Shown one piece after another: positions 1 through 8,604 of a stretch of DNA of 64,000 nt (within the stretch, counting starts at the first letter, position 1; the number at the start of each line of letters is the position of its first letter). The position numbers and the translations under genes are program-made. The DNA is taken from NCBI RefSeq assembly GCF_900258505.1, contig NZ_LT984895.1, positions 2,760,842 through 2,824,841 on the forward strand. Reading direction: 5' to 3'. The notes beneath the pieces were generated by a model. The model saw only the letters and a program-made list of their open reading frames with translations. It ran no database searches and had not been told where the DNA came from. This DNA comes from Brachybacterium timonense. Its GTDB lineage: Bacteria > Actinomycetota > Actinomycetes > Actinomycetales > Dermabacteraceae.

Positions 1-295
1 TCTGGGCACCCTCCTGGCCAAGTGCGCTCGCCCACAGGCCCAGCTGGCCCTGGCGCTGCAGGCTGGTGGCTTCCAGGTCGGCGGCGCGGATCATCACCAT
101 GTCGCGGTAATAGCCGCGCAGGCGCTGCGGGGAATCCAGCGGCTCGGGGTCGTCGGGACTCGTGCCGGCGGCGAGCACCGCGTCCAGCTCATCGAGCGGG
201 CTGCGGGCGCCGTCGGGGTCCAGGAGCTGGATCATCGGCTCCGTATCAGCCGGTGACGGGATCGAGGTTGAGAACACGCTCACCCGCCCCACCAT
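1..295 (-). CDS. pdhA: Thiamine-diphosphate-dependent dehydrogenase E1 component, alpha subunit (5' part only)
   Basis: Reading leftward, the peptide contains MIQLLDPDG, then RGYYRDMVMIRAADLEA and RQGQLGLWASALGQEGAQ, the typical N-terminal part of the alpha subunit of pyruvate or branched-chain 2-oxoacid dehydrogenase E1, which decarboxylates the 2-oxoacid on thiamine diphosphate. The gene runs off the left edge, so only the first 80-98 residues are seen and no cofactor motif is covered. The start is uncertain: in-frame candidates are ATG at 295, GTG at 283, GTG at 277 and ATG at 235, the last of which directly precedes the conserved MIQLL. The longest form is given. Pyruvate and branched-chain substrates cannot be told apart here. 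Confidence 0.8.
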   Translation of the reverse strand, partial: MVGRVSVFSTSIPSPADTEPMIQLLDPDGARSPLDELDAVLAAGTSPDDPEPLDSPQRLRGYYRDMVMIRAADLEATSLQRQGQLGLWASALGQEGAQ

Positions 296-297
296 AA

Positions 298-313
298 CCT
301 ACGGTCCCGTAGG
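298..313. promoter_or_regulatory. 16-bp perfect palindrome next to the pdhA start
   Basis: CCTACGG-TC-CCGTAGG has perfect 7-bp arms. It lies in the 61-bp gap between the end of the sulfatase gene and the E1 alpha gene, both on the minus strand. On that strand a TAGGTT box (possible -10) overlaps its proximal arm. Position and symmetry fit an operator; a short terminator is less likely because there is no T tract. Confidence 0.4.
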
Positions 314-356
314 GAGGAAGGAGGGGAAGAGGGAAGATCAGGTCGAGCGACGGAGA

Positions 357-1835
357 TCAGTACCCGTGCGTCGGCCCCCACTGCGGCCTGGGCGTGTCCG
401 GCCCGCGGTAGGGCTCGTCCTGGAACTCGGCCTGCAGGCGCGCGAGTTCGGCGCGCATCTCGGCGAGCACGTCGGCGTAGGCGGGGTCATCCACGACGTT
501 GGTGAGCTCGGCGGGGTCCTTCTCCATGTCGTACAGCTCGTACTCGGCGGGGAGGATCTCATCAGAGGAGCCGGGCGCCCCCATGCCATCGCCGTAGTAG
601 TGCACGTACTTGTAGCGCCGGGTGCGCACGCCGTAGTGGGCGGGAGCCCTGTGGTCGACGTCCAGGTGCTCCCAATAGCGGTAGTACATCGACTCGGGCC
701 AGTCCGCTGGGTGTTCGCCGCGCATGATCGGCAGGAGTGAGCGACCCTGCTGCTGCGGCATGGCGGTATCGGCCTCTATGCCGGCGGCTTCGAGGAAGGT
801 CGCGGCGAAGGACACATTGGTGCCGATCGCCTCGCACACGGAACCGGCCGGGATCTGGTCGGGCCAGCGCACCAGCATCGGCATCCGCAGGGACTCGTCG
901 AACATCAGGCGTTTGTCGTACCAACCGTGGTCGCCAAGGAAGAAGCCCTGATCCGAGGTGTAGACGACGATGGTGTTCTCCGCGATGCCGAGCTCATCGA
1001 GCGTATCGAGCACCGTGCCCACACCGTCGTCGATCGCTTGCACGGTGCGGAGGTAATCCGCCATGTACCGCTGGTATGCCCATCGGGTGCGCTCGATGCG
1101 TTTCTCTTCGCCGCGCAGTTCCTCGGGGATCTCCTGCTTGAGGTCATGGGCGGTGAGGTGATCGGCGATCGACATGTGCAGGTCTTTGATCACCTGCGAG
1201 CGACCCGCGTGGTCATCGAACAGGGTCTCCGGCTCGGGAATGGCGCCCTCCGTGTACAACGACTCATGCCGAGGATGCGGCACCCAGGGACGGTGAGGCG
1301 CTTTGTGATGGATCAACAGGCAGAACGGATCCTCGGGGTGGTCGGCGCGACTGCGGCGCATCCAGTCCACAGACAGGTCGGTGATGATGTCGGTGGCGTA
1401 CCCCTCGACGGTTCCTCGCCAGTCATCGGAATACATGACCGGGTCGCGGTATTCGCCCTGGTTCGGGAAGATCAGCCAGTCGTCGAAACCACGCGGATTG
1501 GACTGCTCGGACACCCCCAGATGCCATTTACCGAACAGCGCCGTGCGGTAGCCCGTGGCCTGCAGGGCTTCGGGGAACGACGGCAGCCGGTGGTCGATCT
1601 CCGTGCGGATGGTGGCACAGCCATTCACGTGACTGTACGTGCCGGTGAGGATCGAGGCGCGACTGGGCGAGCAGATCGAGTTGGTGCAGAACACCGCGTT
1701 CATGCGCACGCCCTCACGCGCGATCCGATCCAGGTGCGGCGTCGAGTTCAATCCGGCACCGTATGCGGAGATCGCATGCGCGGCGTGATCGTCGGACATG
1801 ATGAAGACGATGTTCGGGCGGAACGGCGCAGCCAT
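357..1835 (-). CDS. Sulfatase (type I, formylglycine-dependent)
   Basis: A 492-residue member of the alkaline-phosphatase-like sulfatase superfamily, which hydrolyses sulfate esters. The N-terminus RPNIVFIMSDDH carries the metal-binding Asp pair (about residues 15-16). C55-S-P-S-R59 within CSPSRASILTG is the motif whose Cys is oxidised to formylglycine by a separate enzyme. SDQGFFLGDHG (about 295-305) supplies further metal ligands. No signal peptide is seen, so a cytoplasmic location is inferred. AAGGAG lies just upstream of the ATG. The substrate is unknown; the layout resembles choline/glycan sulfatases of Actinobacteria. No sulfate transporter or formylglycine-generating enzyme lies beside it. 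The divergent region to the right contains an operator-like inverted repeat. Confidence 0.9.
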   Translation of the reverse strand: MAAPFRPNIVFIMSDDHAAHAISAYGAGLNSTPHLDRIAREGVRMNAVFCTNSICSPSRASILTGTYSHVNGCATIRTEIDHRLPSFPEALQATGYRTALFGKWHLGVSEQSNPRGFDDWLIFPNQGEYRDPVMYSDDWRGTVEGYATDIITDLSVDWMRRSRADHPEDPFCLLIHHKAPHRPWVPHPRHESLYTEGAIPEPETLFDDHAGRSQVIKDLHMSIADHLTAHDLKQEIPEELRGEEKRIERTRWAYQRYMADYLRTVQAIDDGVGTVLDTLDELGIAENTIVVYTSDQGFFLGDHGWYDKRLMFDESLRMPMLVRWPDQIPAGSVCEAIGTNVSFAATFLEAAGIEADTAMPQQQGRSLLPIMRGEHPADWPESMYYRYWEHLDVDHRAPAHYGVRTRRYKYVHYYGDGMGAPGSSDEILPAEYELYDMEKDPAELTNVVDDPAYADVLAEMRAELARLQAEFQDEPYRGPDTPRPQWGPTHGY

Positions 1836-1968
1836 GGCTCTCCTTGCTCAGTCAGCAGCCCGCTCTCGCGTCGGCGCCGACGGGCCGGGCGGCGCATCCA
1901 CTCTATGCGGATGCGTGGCGCCAGCCTCTGCACTACACCGCCGACCCACCACACGCGCGGCGCCAACG

Positions 1969-2000
1969 ATCATGCAGCACGTGTCGGCACGCTGCATGAT
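1969..2000. promoter_or_regulatory. Operator-like inverted repeat between the sulfatase and CPBP genes
   Basis: ATCATGCAGC at 1969-1978 and GCTGCATGAT at 1991-2000 are perfect 10-bp inverted arms around a 12-bp centre that itself contains CGTG/CACG. It lies in the divergent region, 134 bp upstream of the sulfatase start and 34 bp upstream of the -35 box of the rightward gene. The symmetry fits binding of a dimeric repressor; no regulator gene is adjacent. Confidence 0.45.
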
Positions 2001-2033
2001 GCAACCCGCCACACACTCGCCGTCAACGCCACA

Positions 2034-2062
2034 TTGACGCGTCATTGCTCCATTGACAGACT
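2034..2062 (+). promoter_or_regulatory. Promoter of the CPBP protease gene
   Basis: TTGACG at 2034-2039, a 17-bp spacer, and CAGACT at 2057-2062 make a good vegetative promoter. The -10 box ends 6 nt before the ATG, so the transcript is probably leaderless or nearly so, although GGAG also lies in those 6 nt. Confidence 0.55.
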
Positions 2063-2068
2063 GGAGTC

Positions 2069-3058
2069 ATGACGCGACCCGCTTCTGCCGTTGCCCACCC
2101 GAACTCCCCCGCAGTCATCCCGTCGTCGGCAGCAGGGGCCGAACAGCCCGATTGGCGTTCCATCGGGATCTTCTTCGCCGTCGCTCTGGCCGGGCTCACC
2201 GCAGCCTCATTGCCGTTCTGGTTCCTGGAAGGCGGGATCAGTCACCCGCTGTACGTGTGGCTGATCGCGCTCGGAATGTGCTCCCCTGCCCTGGGAACAG
2301 TTGTGGCAGTCGCCGACGCGCGCCGACGCGGACGCGCTGAGCGCTGGCGGGATGCCGTCGGGCTCCGCTTCCGCGGGCGCTGGCGAGCGATCATCGTGTG
2401 GAGCGTGGTCGGCGTGCTCACAGTCAGCGCCATCACTTTCGCAGGCGCCGCCGTCATGGTGCTGCGCGGCGTGCCCGGCGACCTGACCTTCCAGCACTTC
2501 CTTCAGACCACGACGGCCGCGGCGCAGGAAGCCGGCGCCGCGATCCCGCCCGCCGCGATGCTCGCCATCGTCCTCGGCGCCGTCGCGGTCAACATCCTCC
2601 TCTCCGCGATCCCGGCGCTGGGCGAGGAGGTCGGCTGGCGCGGCTGGCTCCATCGACAGCTCCTCAGCCTGGGCAGCTGGACGGCCATCGGCGTGGGCGG
2701 CACGATCTGGGCGCTGTGGCACCTTCCCATCCTCCTGCTGGGGCACAACTACCCTGGAGCCCCGCGCCCCTACGCGATCGGGATGTTCATCGTGTTCTGC
2801 TGCGCCGCGAACTACATGCTGGTCGCGATCACCGAGCGAGCGGGCGGCAACCCGATCCCCGCAGCCCTCACACACTCAGCACTGAACGTCACCTTCGCGC
2901 AGTTCACGATCATGGTCTCGGTGCCCCAGACAGCGGAGCATGCCTCGTGGTGGTTCGACGGCGTGACGGGAGTGGTGGGCATCGTCCTGCTCACGCTCGC
3001 GGGGCTTGTGCTCATGCCCCGCGCGCAGCGCACCGCTGCCAGCACCGGTGCCGTGTGA
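2069..3058 (+). CDS. CPBP family intramembrane glutamic protease
   Basis: A 329-residue membrane protein with about eight hydrophobic segments. It has the CPBP (ABI/Rce1-like) motifs: EEVGWRGWL (EExxxR, about residue 188), a second motif with His in WALWHLPI, and a third in PAALTHSALN. The family includes CAAX prenyl proteases and bacteriocin-immunity-type proteins; here the substrate is unknown. The conserved Glu, Arg and His residues are all present, so it is probably an active peptidase. It appears to be a single-gene transcript from a promoter with TTGACG/CAGACT just before the ATG. Confidence 0.88.
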   Translation: MTRPASAVAHPNSPAVIPSSAAGAEQPDWRSIGIFFAVALAGLTAASLPFWFLEGGISHPLYVWLIALGMCSPALGTVVAVADARRRGRAERWRDAVGLRFRGRWRAIIVWSVVGVLTVSAITFAGAAVMVLRGVPGDLTFQHFLQTTTAAAQEAGAAIPPAAMLAIVLGAVAVNILLSAIPALGEEVGWRGWLHRQLLSLGSWTAIGVGGTIWALWHLPILLLGHNYPGAPRPYAIGMFIVFCCAANYMLVAITERAGGNPIPAALTHSALNVTFAQFTIMVSVPQTAEHASWWFDGVTGVVGIVLLTLAGLVLMPRAQRTAASTGAV

Positions 3059-3098
3059 GCGAGCATCGAATGCCCTGACCTCGGGTGACGAGCTCTCG

Positions 3099-3104
3099 TA
3101 GACT
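3099..3104 (+). promoter_or_regulatory. -10 box of a leaderless start
   Basis: TAGACT ends 6 nt before the ATG at 3111 and no ribosome-binding site is present, so translation probably starts at the very 5' end of the mRNA. Confidence 0.5.
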
Positions 3105-3110
3105 CATGCA

Positions 3111-3827
3111 ATGTCTCTCTCCCCGCAGGAGCACGTCATCCACGAGTTGATCGCCGCCCAGGCGCTCGTCATCGATGCGCTCTCCGACCGGCGGGGCGAC
3201 GCAGGCAGTGCAGGCGATGCGGATGATGGCGTCCGGGACGCAGTTACCCCCGAGGGCAGTGCGTCCGCAGCGTCTTCCCCCGCTGCGGCGCCGCCGGCGG
3301 CTTCCCTTGCCGCTGCCGCACAGCTGATGGACACTGCCGAACGGGCGCTGCACCTGCTCGTCCAGGACAGCCGACGGCACGGGCTGACATGGGCGCAGAT
3401 CGGCGAGAGCCTGGGCATCAGCCGGCAGGCAGCTCAACGCCGCTTCAGCGCCCAGGTGCCCGCGAAGATCACCGCTCCACGGCACGAGGTCCCGACCCAG
3501 GCGATCAAGCAGGCACGTGACCTGATGACGGATGCCGCGACCGGTCGCTTCGACCGGATCGACGCGTGCGCCTCCCCGAGCCTGCGCTCATCCATGCAGG
3601 GACTGAGTTGGCAGAGCGTCTTCGAACCGGCGCGCACCATCTTCGGAGACGTCGTCCGGCGCGACGAGCCCACAGCGCAGGTGATCGCCGGACTCTACCG
3701 CATCACTGCCCGGGAGGAACGCACGCTACGCGCCGTGGAGGCCGAGGTGCTGATGTCCGCTTCCGGGGCGCTCCTGGGCATGCACTACAACCCTGTGGAC
3801 GCCGATGCCGCGGAGCCGACGCCCTAG
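3111..3827 (+). CDS. Protein of unknown function with a helix-turn-helix-like segment
   Basis: 238 residues. The middle (about 85-115) contains DSRRHGLTWAQIGESLGISRQAAQRRF, which looks like a helix-turn-helix recognition unit of the type that chooses between codon-like DNA sites, so DNA binding is plausible. The N-terminal 70 residues are Ala/Asp-rich and low in complexity. The C-terminal third (from about 140) is soluble and alpha/beta in character, with no motif I recognise. No transmembrane segment is seen. It stands alone, with a leaderless-type start. A transcriptional regulator is a reasonable but unproven guess. Confidence 0.75.
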   Translation: MSLSPQEHVIHELIAAQALVIDALSDRRGDAGSAGDADDGVRDAVTPEGSASAASSPAAAPPAASLAAAAQLMDTAERALHLLVQDSRRHGLTWAQIGESLGISRQAAQRRFSAQVPAKITAPRHEVPTQAIKQARDLMTDAATGRFDRIDACASPSLRSSMQGLSWQSVFEPARTIFGDVVRRDEPTAQVIAGLYRITAREERTLRAVEAEVLMSASGALLGMHYNPVDADAAEPTP

Positions 3828-3850
3828 GGGCTGGCCCCGCCCCGGCTCCG

Positions 3851-5137
3851 TCAGCTCTGCTCAGCCTTCGCCTGCTCCTGCGCCTCATACAGCGCATCGA
3901 GGTCCACCGGTTCCTGGTCCGCGTCAAGATCCTGCACCGGCAGGGGGCAGTCACCCAGGTCGTTGATCGGCAGGCGCTCGCCGCCGCGCTGCATCGACTC
4001 GTGGGCGATCACACCGGGCAGCGTGTAGCGGGCGGCCTGCCAGGCGTTGACCATCGGCTGCATGCCGTCGACCACGGCGCGGGCGAAGTCGTCGACCAGG
4101 AAGTGGTGTGCGCCCTCGTGACCGTTGGGCATGCCGCGGAACTCCTCGGGCAGCCGCTCCTGATGATGGGAGCGAGCAGCACCCGCGACGAAGGCATCGC
4201 GCAGCGTCGGCGAGAGGTCCGCGAGCCGGGGATCATCCAGGCTCATCGTGGCGTCGGTGCGGATCAGCTCCGTGACGTCCACAACCCGTTCTTTGTCATG
4301 CCAGTAGGTGACGTCGATGGTCTCCTCGAAGGAGGAGTCGGTGCCGAAGAAGCGGAAGCGGGACTCGCGCTTGTGGCTGGGGTAGCCCACGCGGCGCAGC
4401 TCATTGGTGCGGAAGGCGCCACCGCTGGCGGTGCCGAACAGGGCGAAGGCGTTGGAGACGTCGTTGCCGAACATGGAGACGTTCTTGTCGAACACGCCAT
4501 CGCCGCGGGTGTCCGGGCGTCCGAGCGCGGAGACGGACACGGCATAGTCATCGATCGCCCCCATGATGCCGCCGAGCGAATGCGTGGGGTACAGCAGCGG
4601 CGGGTAGGACGCGGTGGCCTTCCAGCCCTCGCCACCGGAGTACTTGTAGGCGTCGTAGAAGCCCAGATCCATGTCGTGCACGTAGTCGCCCTCGGCGTAG
4701 AACACCTGGCCGAACACACCCTGGCGGTGCAGGCGGCGTGCGAGCACCACAGCAGCGTTGTACTGGCTGGTCTCACCCATCATGTAGACGAGTCCGGTGC
4801 GCTGCACCTCCTCGGTGATCGCACGGATCTCATCTTCCGTGATGGCCATCGGCACGGAGGAGTAGACGTGCTTGCCGGCGCGCAGCGCCGCCAGGGCATG
4901 TTCGCCGTGCGTCCAGCGCTGCGTGAAGATCGCGACGGCCTCCACGTCGGAGGCGAGCAGATCCTCGATGGTGTCGAAACGGCCGGCGATCTGCACGCCG
5001 CGATCCTGCAGGGCGTCGATCCGTTCAGGTCGCTCGTCCACGGCGTAGATGCCGTCGATCTCGGGGTGGGCGGCGAAGAGCTCCGCGAAGTGGGTGCCGA
5101 ACTGGCCGATGCCGATGATGCCGAGGCGGAAGGACAC
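3851..5137 (-). CDS. Gfo/Idh/MocA family oxidoreductase
   Basis: 428 residues from a GTG at 5137, which is preceded by GAGGAG; an upstream in-frame ATG at 5233 lacks a ribosome-binding site. The Rossmann nucleotide-binding motif is RLGIIGIGQFG at residues 4-14. At the place of the usual EKP catalytic-lysine motif the protein has GKHVYSSVPMA, so the Lys is missing; catalysis may differ or be lost. The C-terminal domain contains PTHSLGG. Such enzymes oxidise or reduce sugars, inositols or related polyols with NAD(P). It lies 132 bp downstream of an MFS transporter gene on the same strand, which suggests transport and conversion of one small compound. Confidence 0.85.
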   Translation of the reverse strand: MSFRLGIIGIGQFGTHFAELFAAHPEIDGIYAVDERPERIDALQDRGVQIAGRFDTIEDLLASDVEAVAIFTQRWTHGEHALAALRAGKHVYSSVPMAITEDEIRAITEEVQRTGLVYMMGETSQYNAAVVLARRLHRQGVFGQVFYAEGDYVHDMDLGFYDAYKYSGGEGWKATASYPPLLYPTHSLGGIMGAIDDYAVSVSALGRPDTRGDGVFDKNVSMFGNDVSNAFALFGTASGGAFRTNELRRVGYPSHKRESRFRFFGTDSSFEETIDVTYWHDKERVVDVTELIRTDATMSLDDPRLADLSPTLRDAFVAGAARSHHQERLPEEFRGMPNGHEGAHHFLVDDFARAVVDGMQPMVNAWQAARYTLPGVIAHESMQRGGERLPINDLGDCPLPVQDLDADQEPVDLDALYEAQEQAKAEQS

Positions 5138-5269
5138 GAGAGATCTCCTCGCTGAGAATAGGGCGGTCGTGGGACCAGCGTAGTTGCAGGTCGGCGCGGA
5201 TTCGACCGCGGCAGTCCCGACGGGCAATGTCACGAGCGGAACTCGATAGCGGTGCGCTGCCCGCCTCGT

Positions 5270-6646
5270 TCAGATCTGCCGCCAGCGGCCCGAGCGCCAG
5301 ACGTCGCGCCACGGCGGCACGGTGGTGCCGTGCCTCGCCATGAGAGCGCGCAACCGCCGGCGACTGCGCTGCATGCCGATGATGCCCAGCAGGAGCATCG
5401 GGATCTGCACTGCGAGAGCACGACGGAACGCCACCAGGTCGTAGGCACCGTCCGGGCACATCAGGTCCAACGCCAGTCCGATCAGCTGAATCGCGATGAG
5501 CGCACCCACGAAGCCGCCCATGATCACCACACCGGTGGCGGTGCCCAGGCGATGCTTGGCCAGGTCCGTGCGCGGGAAGTCGAAGCCGATACCTGACCCC
5601 GGCCCGCCGATCGAGAAACCGACGACGAGCACGACCAGCAGCCAGAGGGGCGCGGGTCCCGGCCACAGCACGGTGGCGGTCAGCGGGACGACGATCGAGA
5701 TCACGACCAGGTACACCAGAGTCGAGCGGCGCAGCGGATGGCGCTGGGTGAGCGCACCGATCACAGGACCAGCCACGATCGAAGCGACCACCAGGACCGT
5801 CATGATCGCTGAGGCGGTGGTGCGCGGCAGCCCCTCCCCCGCGGTGAGATACGGGTAGCCCCACATCATCGCGAACACGATCCCGGGAAAGCCCGCCGTG
5901 TAGTGGGACCAGAATCCAAGTTGCGTGGCGGGATGGCGCAGGATCCGCCAGATTTGCGCCGGGATCCGTGTGACTTGCTGGCTGTGCTTCGGCCGACTGA
6001 GCGGCTGCGGTGAGGGGCGAACGAACAGCAGCGCAAGCACACCGGCAGCTGCGGCCACCACCGCGGTGGCGCGGAAGGCGGCGGACCAGCCGACGCTTCC
6101 CAGCAGAGCAACGAAGGGGACGGCGGAGGCGATCTGCCCGAACTGTCCAAGGATGCCGGTCAGCTGCGTGAACAGCGGCGCTCGACGGGGTGGGAACCAG
6201 GCCGGCACGAGACGAATCGCGGAGCCGAAGGTCAACGCGTCGCCGGCGCCCACCACGATCCGGGCGAGCATCGCCTCGGGCACAGTCTCCGCGCCGGACA
6301 GCAGCAGCTGGCCGCAGGTCATCAGGGCGGCGCCTGTGGTCAGCGTGGCCCGAGCGCCGAAACGGTCCAGCAGCAGCCCGGCCGGGATCTGTGCGAGCGC
6401 ATAGACCGTCAGCTGCAGCACCACGAAGGTCGAGACGATGGAAGCCGAGGTCTGGAAGCGGTCCACCGCATCCAGGCCAGCGACACCCATGGTGGTGCGC
6501 TGCAGAACCGCCGAGGCGTAGGCGATCAGCGCGGTGCCCCAGACGACAGCGGTGCGCATCGGCGTGGACCCCGCGGGGGCATCAGCCCAACCGCCGGCGG
6601 CCGGCACGTCGTCCGCTGCCGAGGGGGTCTGATCGAGCCTGCTCAT
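5270..6646 (-). CDS. MFS transporter
   Basis: 458 residues with about twelve hydrophobic segments starting near residue 32. The loop LLLDRFGARATLTTG (about 93-107) is the MFS motif A region between helices 2 and 3. The central loop after helix 6 is basic (RPSPQPLSRPKHSQQ). Closest in feel to nitrate/glycerophosphate/organic-anion type MFS proteins, but the substrate cannot be read from the sequence. Only a weak GAAAG ribosome-binding site precedes the ATG. Probably co-transcribed with the downstream oxidoreductase. Confidence 0.88.
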   Translation of the reverse strand: MSRLDQTPSAADDVPAAGGWADAPAGSTPMRTAVVWGTALIAYASAVLQRTTMGVAGLDAVDRFQTSASIVSTFVVLQLTVYALAQIPAGLLLDRFGARATLTTGAALMTCGQLLLSGAETVPEAMLARIVVGAGDALTFGSAIRLVPAWFPPRRAPLFTQLTGILGQFGQIASAVPFVALLGSVGWSAAFRATAVVAAAAGVLALLFVRPSPQPLSRPKHSQQVTRIPAQIWRILRHPATQLGFWSHYTAGFPGIVFAMMWGYPYLTAGEGLPRTTASAIMTVLVVASIVAGPVIGALTQRHPLRRSTLVYLVVISIVVPLTATVLWPGPAPLWLLVVLVVGFSIGGPGSGIGFDFPRTDLAKHRLGTATGVVIMGGFVGALIAIQLIGLALDLMCPDGAYDLVAFRRALAVQIPMLLLGIIGMQRSRRRLRALMARHGTTVPPWRDVWRSGRWRQI

Positions 6647-6804
6647 CGCATCTTTCTCACCACGTCGAATCGTTCACTATCCGGGGGCTCCGCATGGCTG
6701 CGACCAGCAGTCTCACATAGACGGCAGCTCGGATGGTGAGTCCTGCCCGGTGAGACGGACAACCTGGCGCTCCGACGGCCCGTCGACTCCTGACCATCCC
6801 GCAC

Positions 6805-7941
6805 TCAGGCCTGCGAGCGCCACTGGCGGCAGATCTCCAGCAGCAGGTCGTTGGCCTCCGGCTCGGCGATGGTGACCCGCACCCCATCGGTCCCGTAGGG
6901 GCGGACCACCAGGCCATGCTCGTCGCAGAAGGCGGCGAACTGCCCGGTGTGCTCCCCGAGCGGGAAGAACACGAAGTTGCCCTGGGAGCGCGGCAGGTCC
7001 CACCCGTCGGCGGCCAGGGCGTCCTGCACCCGGTCCCGTTCGGCGCGCAGGGCGGCGGCCCGTCGGTCGAGTTCTTCGCACACGTCCGGCTGCAGGGAGG
7101 CGAGGGCTGCGGCCTGCGCGGGGGCGCTGGCGCCGAAGGGGATGGTCACGGCGGTGAGGGCTCGCGCCAGCCGCGGGTGGGCAATGCCGTAGCCGATCCG
7201 CAGACCAGCCAGGCCCTGCAGCTTCGAGAAGGTGCGCAGCAGAATCACATTCGCGTGATCGCGGAACAGCGCGGTGGTGTCGGCGACGGTGGCGGGCTCA
7301 TGGAACTCCCGGTACGCCTCGTCGATGGCGACCACGACGTCTTGTGGCACCTGACGCAGGAAGCCGGCGATCGCCTCGTCGCTCAGTGCCGTGCCCGTGG
7401 GGTTGTTCGGGGTGCACAGCAGCACGAGCCGGGTCCGGTCAGTGATCGCCGCAGCCATCGCCGACAGGTCGTGCTCGTGCCTCGCGGTCAGAGGGACGCG
7501 GATGCTGGTGCCGCCCTGGGCGCCGACGATGATCGGGTACGCCTCGAAGGAGCGCCATGGGTAGACCACCTCGTCGCCCGGGTCGACGACGGCCCGCACC
7601 AGGTCGGCGATGACGGCGGTGGAGCCGGTCGAAACGCAGATCTGCTCGGGGGTGACGTCGTGACGGGCGGCGAGCGCCTCGCGCAGGGCGCGCACGCCCA
7701 TGTCCGGGTAGCGGTTCGCGGCGGTCAGCGCCGCGGTCGCCGCCTCGAGCACGGCGGGGATGGGCGCGTAGGGCGATTCATTGGAAGAGACCTTATAGCG
7801 GCGTCGGCCGTCATCCACCGGTGGTTTCCCGGCCACATACGCGGGCAGGGCCTCGAGACAGGCGCGGGTACGGATGCGCTCGACGGGGGCCGACGGGCTG
7901 TCGCTGCGGTCGCTCTGACTGGGGGTGCTGGTCTCATTCAT
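6805..7941 (-). CDS. hisC: Histidinol-phosphate / aromatic aminotransferase (class I/II PLP enzyme)
   Basis: 378 residues from the ATG at 7941. Features of the HisC/Pat subfamily: SSNESPYAP near residue 45, CTPNNPTGTA near 170, and the PLP lysine in LRTFSKLQGLAGLRIGYG near 235. It transfers the amino group from glutamate to imidazole-acetol phosphate (histidine synthesis) or to phenylpyruvate-type acids. With no his genes nearby, the aromatic (Pat) role is as likely as histidine synthesis. A TACGCT box ends 6 nt upstream of the ATG and no ribosome-binding site is seen, so the mRNA is probably leaderless. An ATG 87 nt upstream is in frame but adds a non-conserved arginine-rich leader. Confidence 0.88.
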   Translation of the reverse strand: MNETSTPSQSDRSDSPSAPVERIRTRACLEALPAYVAGKPPVDDGRRRYKVSSNESPYAPIPAVLEAATAALTAANRYPDMGVRALREALAARHDVTPEQICVSTGSTAVIADLVRAVVDPGDEVVYPWRSFEAYPIIVGAQGGTSIRVPLTARHEHDLSAMAAAITDRTRLVLLCTPNNPTGTALSDEAIAGFLRQVPQDVVVAIDEAYREFHEPATVADTTALFRDHANVILLRTFSKLQGLAGLRIGYGIAHPRLARALTAVTIPFGASAPAQAAALASLQPDVCEELDRRAAALRAERDRVQDALAADGWDLPRSQGNFVFFPLGEHTGQFAAFCDEHGLVVRPYGTDGVRVTIAEPEANDLLLEICRQWRSQA

Positions 7942-7947
7942 GCTGTC

Positions 7948-7953
7948 AGCGTA
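7948..7953 (-). promoter_or_regulatory. -10 box of a leaderless start
   Basis: On the minus strand TACGCT is followed by 6 nt and then the aminotransferase ATG. No clear -35 is seen. Confidence 0.5.
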
Positions 7954-8103
7954 GGACGGTTGTGAGGGCGCGGGTCTGACGCGTCTCCCCGCAGCGGGCC
8001 TCACGCATGATCTGAGACCCGCACTCACAGTCGCCGAAGGGCAGCGTTCATTGTCATCTCCGACAATGGGGAGCGTTCCCCATCAGTCAGCCCAGGAGGA
8101 GCC

Positions 8104-8601
8104 ATGCATGGATCCCTCACCCGCGCCGCGCACCGCTGCGCCGCTGTCAGCGCCACACTGGTTCTGCTGACCGCCTGCGCAGGCTCCGAGGAACCGATCC
8201 GCGCCGCCGATGCAGTGGCCCACTATGACGAGGTCGCCACCGCTATCGCCGCCACGGCGGCTCCCGACGCTGCGTGGACCTTCGCCGACTCCACGCGCCA
8301 TGTCGCCGCCGATGGTTCCGGCACCTGCCTGTACACGCCCGGCGACTGGTCGATGGACAGCCCCCTGATCTCCGCTGACGCTCGGAGCTGGGACGACGTC
8401 CTCGGTGCGCTCGGCCCCTCTCTGGAGGGGTACGGTTTCGAACCGGTGGACTCGACCACCGAGCAGCAATCACGGCGCGTCCTCGAGACGACTGATGAGC
8501 ACGGGGCGACCCTGCAGATCACGGAGGACGGAACTCTACGGATCCACAGCGCCCTGGTGGATGCCGACACATGCACCGACGCCACGCTCGGCCTCAGCTG
8601 A
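8104..8601 (+). CDS. Small secreted lipoprotein of unknown function
   Basis: 165 residues. The N-terminus has Arg residues, a hydrophobic stretch and the lipobox LLTAC with lipidation Cys25, so it should be anchored on the outer face of the membrane. Two further Cys (in GTCLYTPGDW and ADTCTDATLG) may form a disulfide. The rest resembles the small ligand-free lipoproteins common in Micrococcales; no enzyme motif is seen. AGGAGGA precedes the ATG. Confidence 0.82.
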   Translation: MHGSLTRAAHRCAAVSATLVLLTACAGSEEPIRAADAVAHYDEVATAIAATAAPDAAWTFADSTRHVAADGSGTCLYTPGDWSMDSPLISADARSWDDVLGALGPSLEGYGFEPVDSTTEQQSRRVLETTDEHGATLQITEDGTLRIHSALVDADTCTDATLGLS

Positions 8602-8604
8602 TAC

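Noticed and set aside
3566..5155. 529-codon plus-strand frame
   Set aside because: It lies antisense over the oxidoreductase, which has a clear Rossmann motif and ribosome-binding site.
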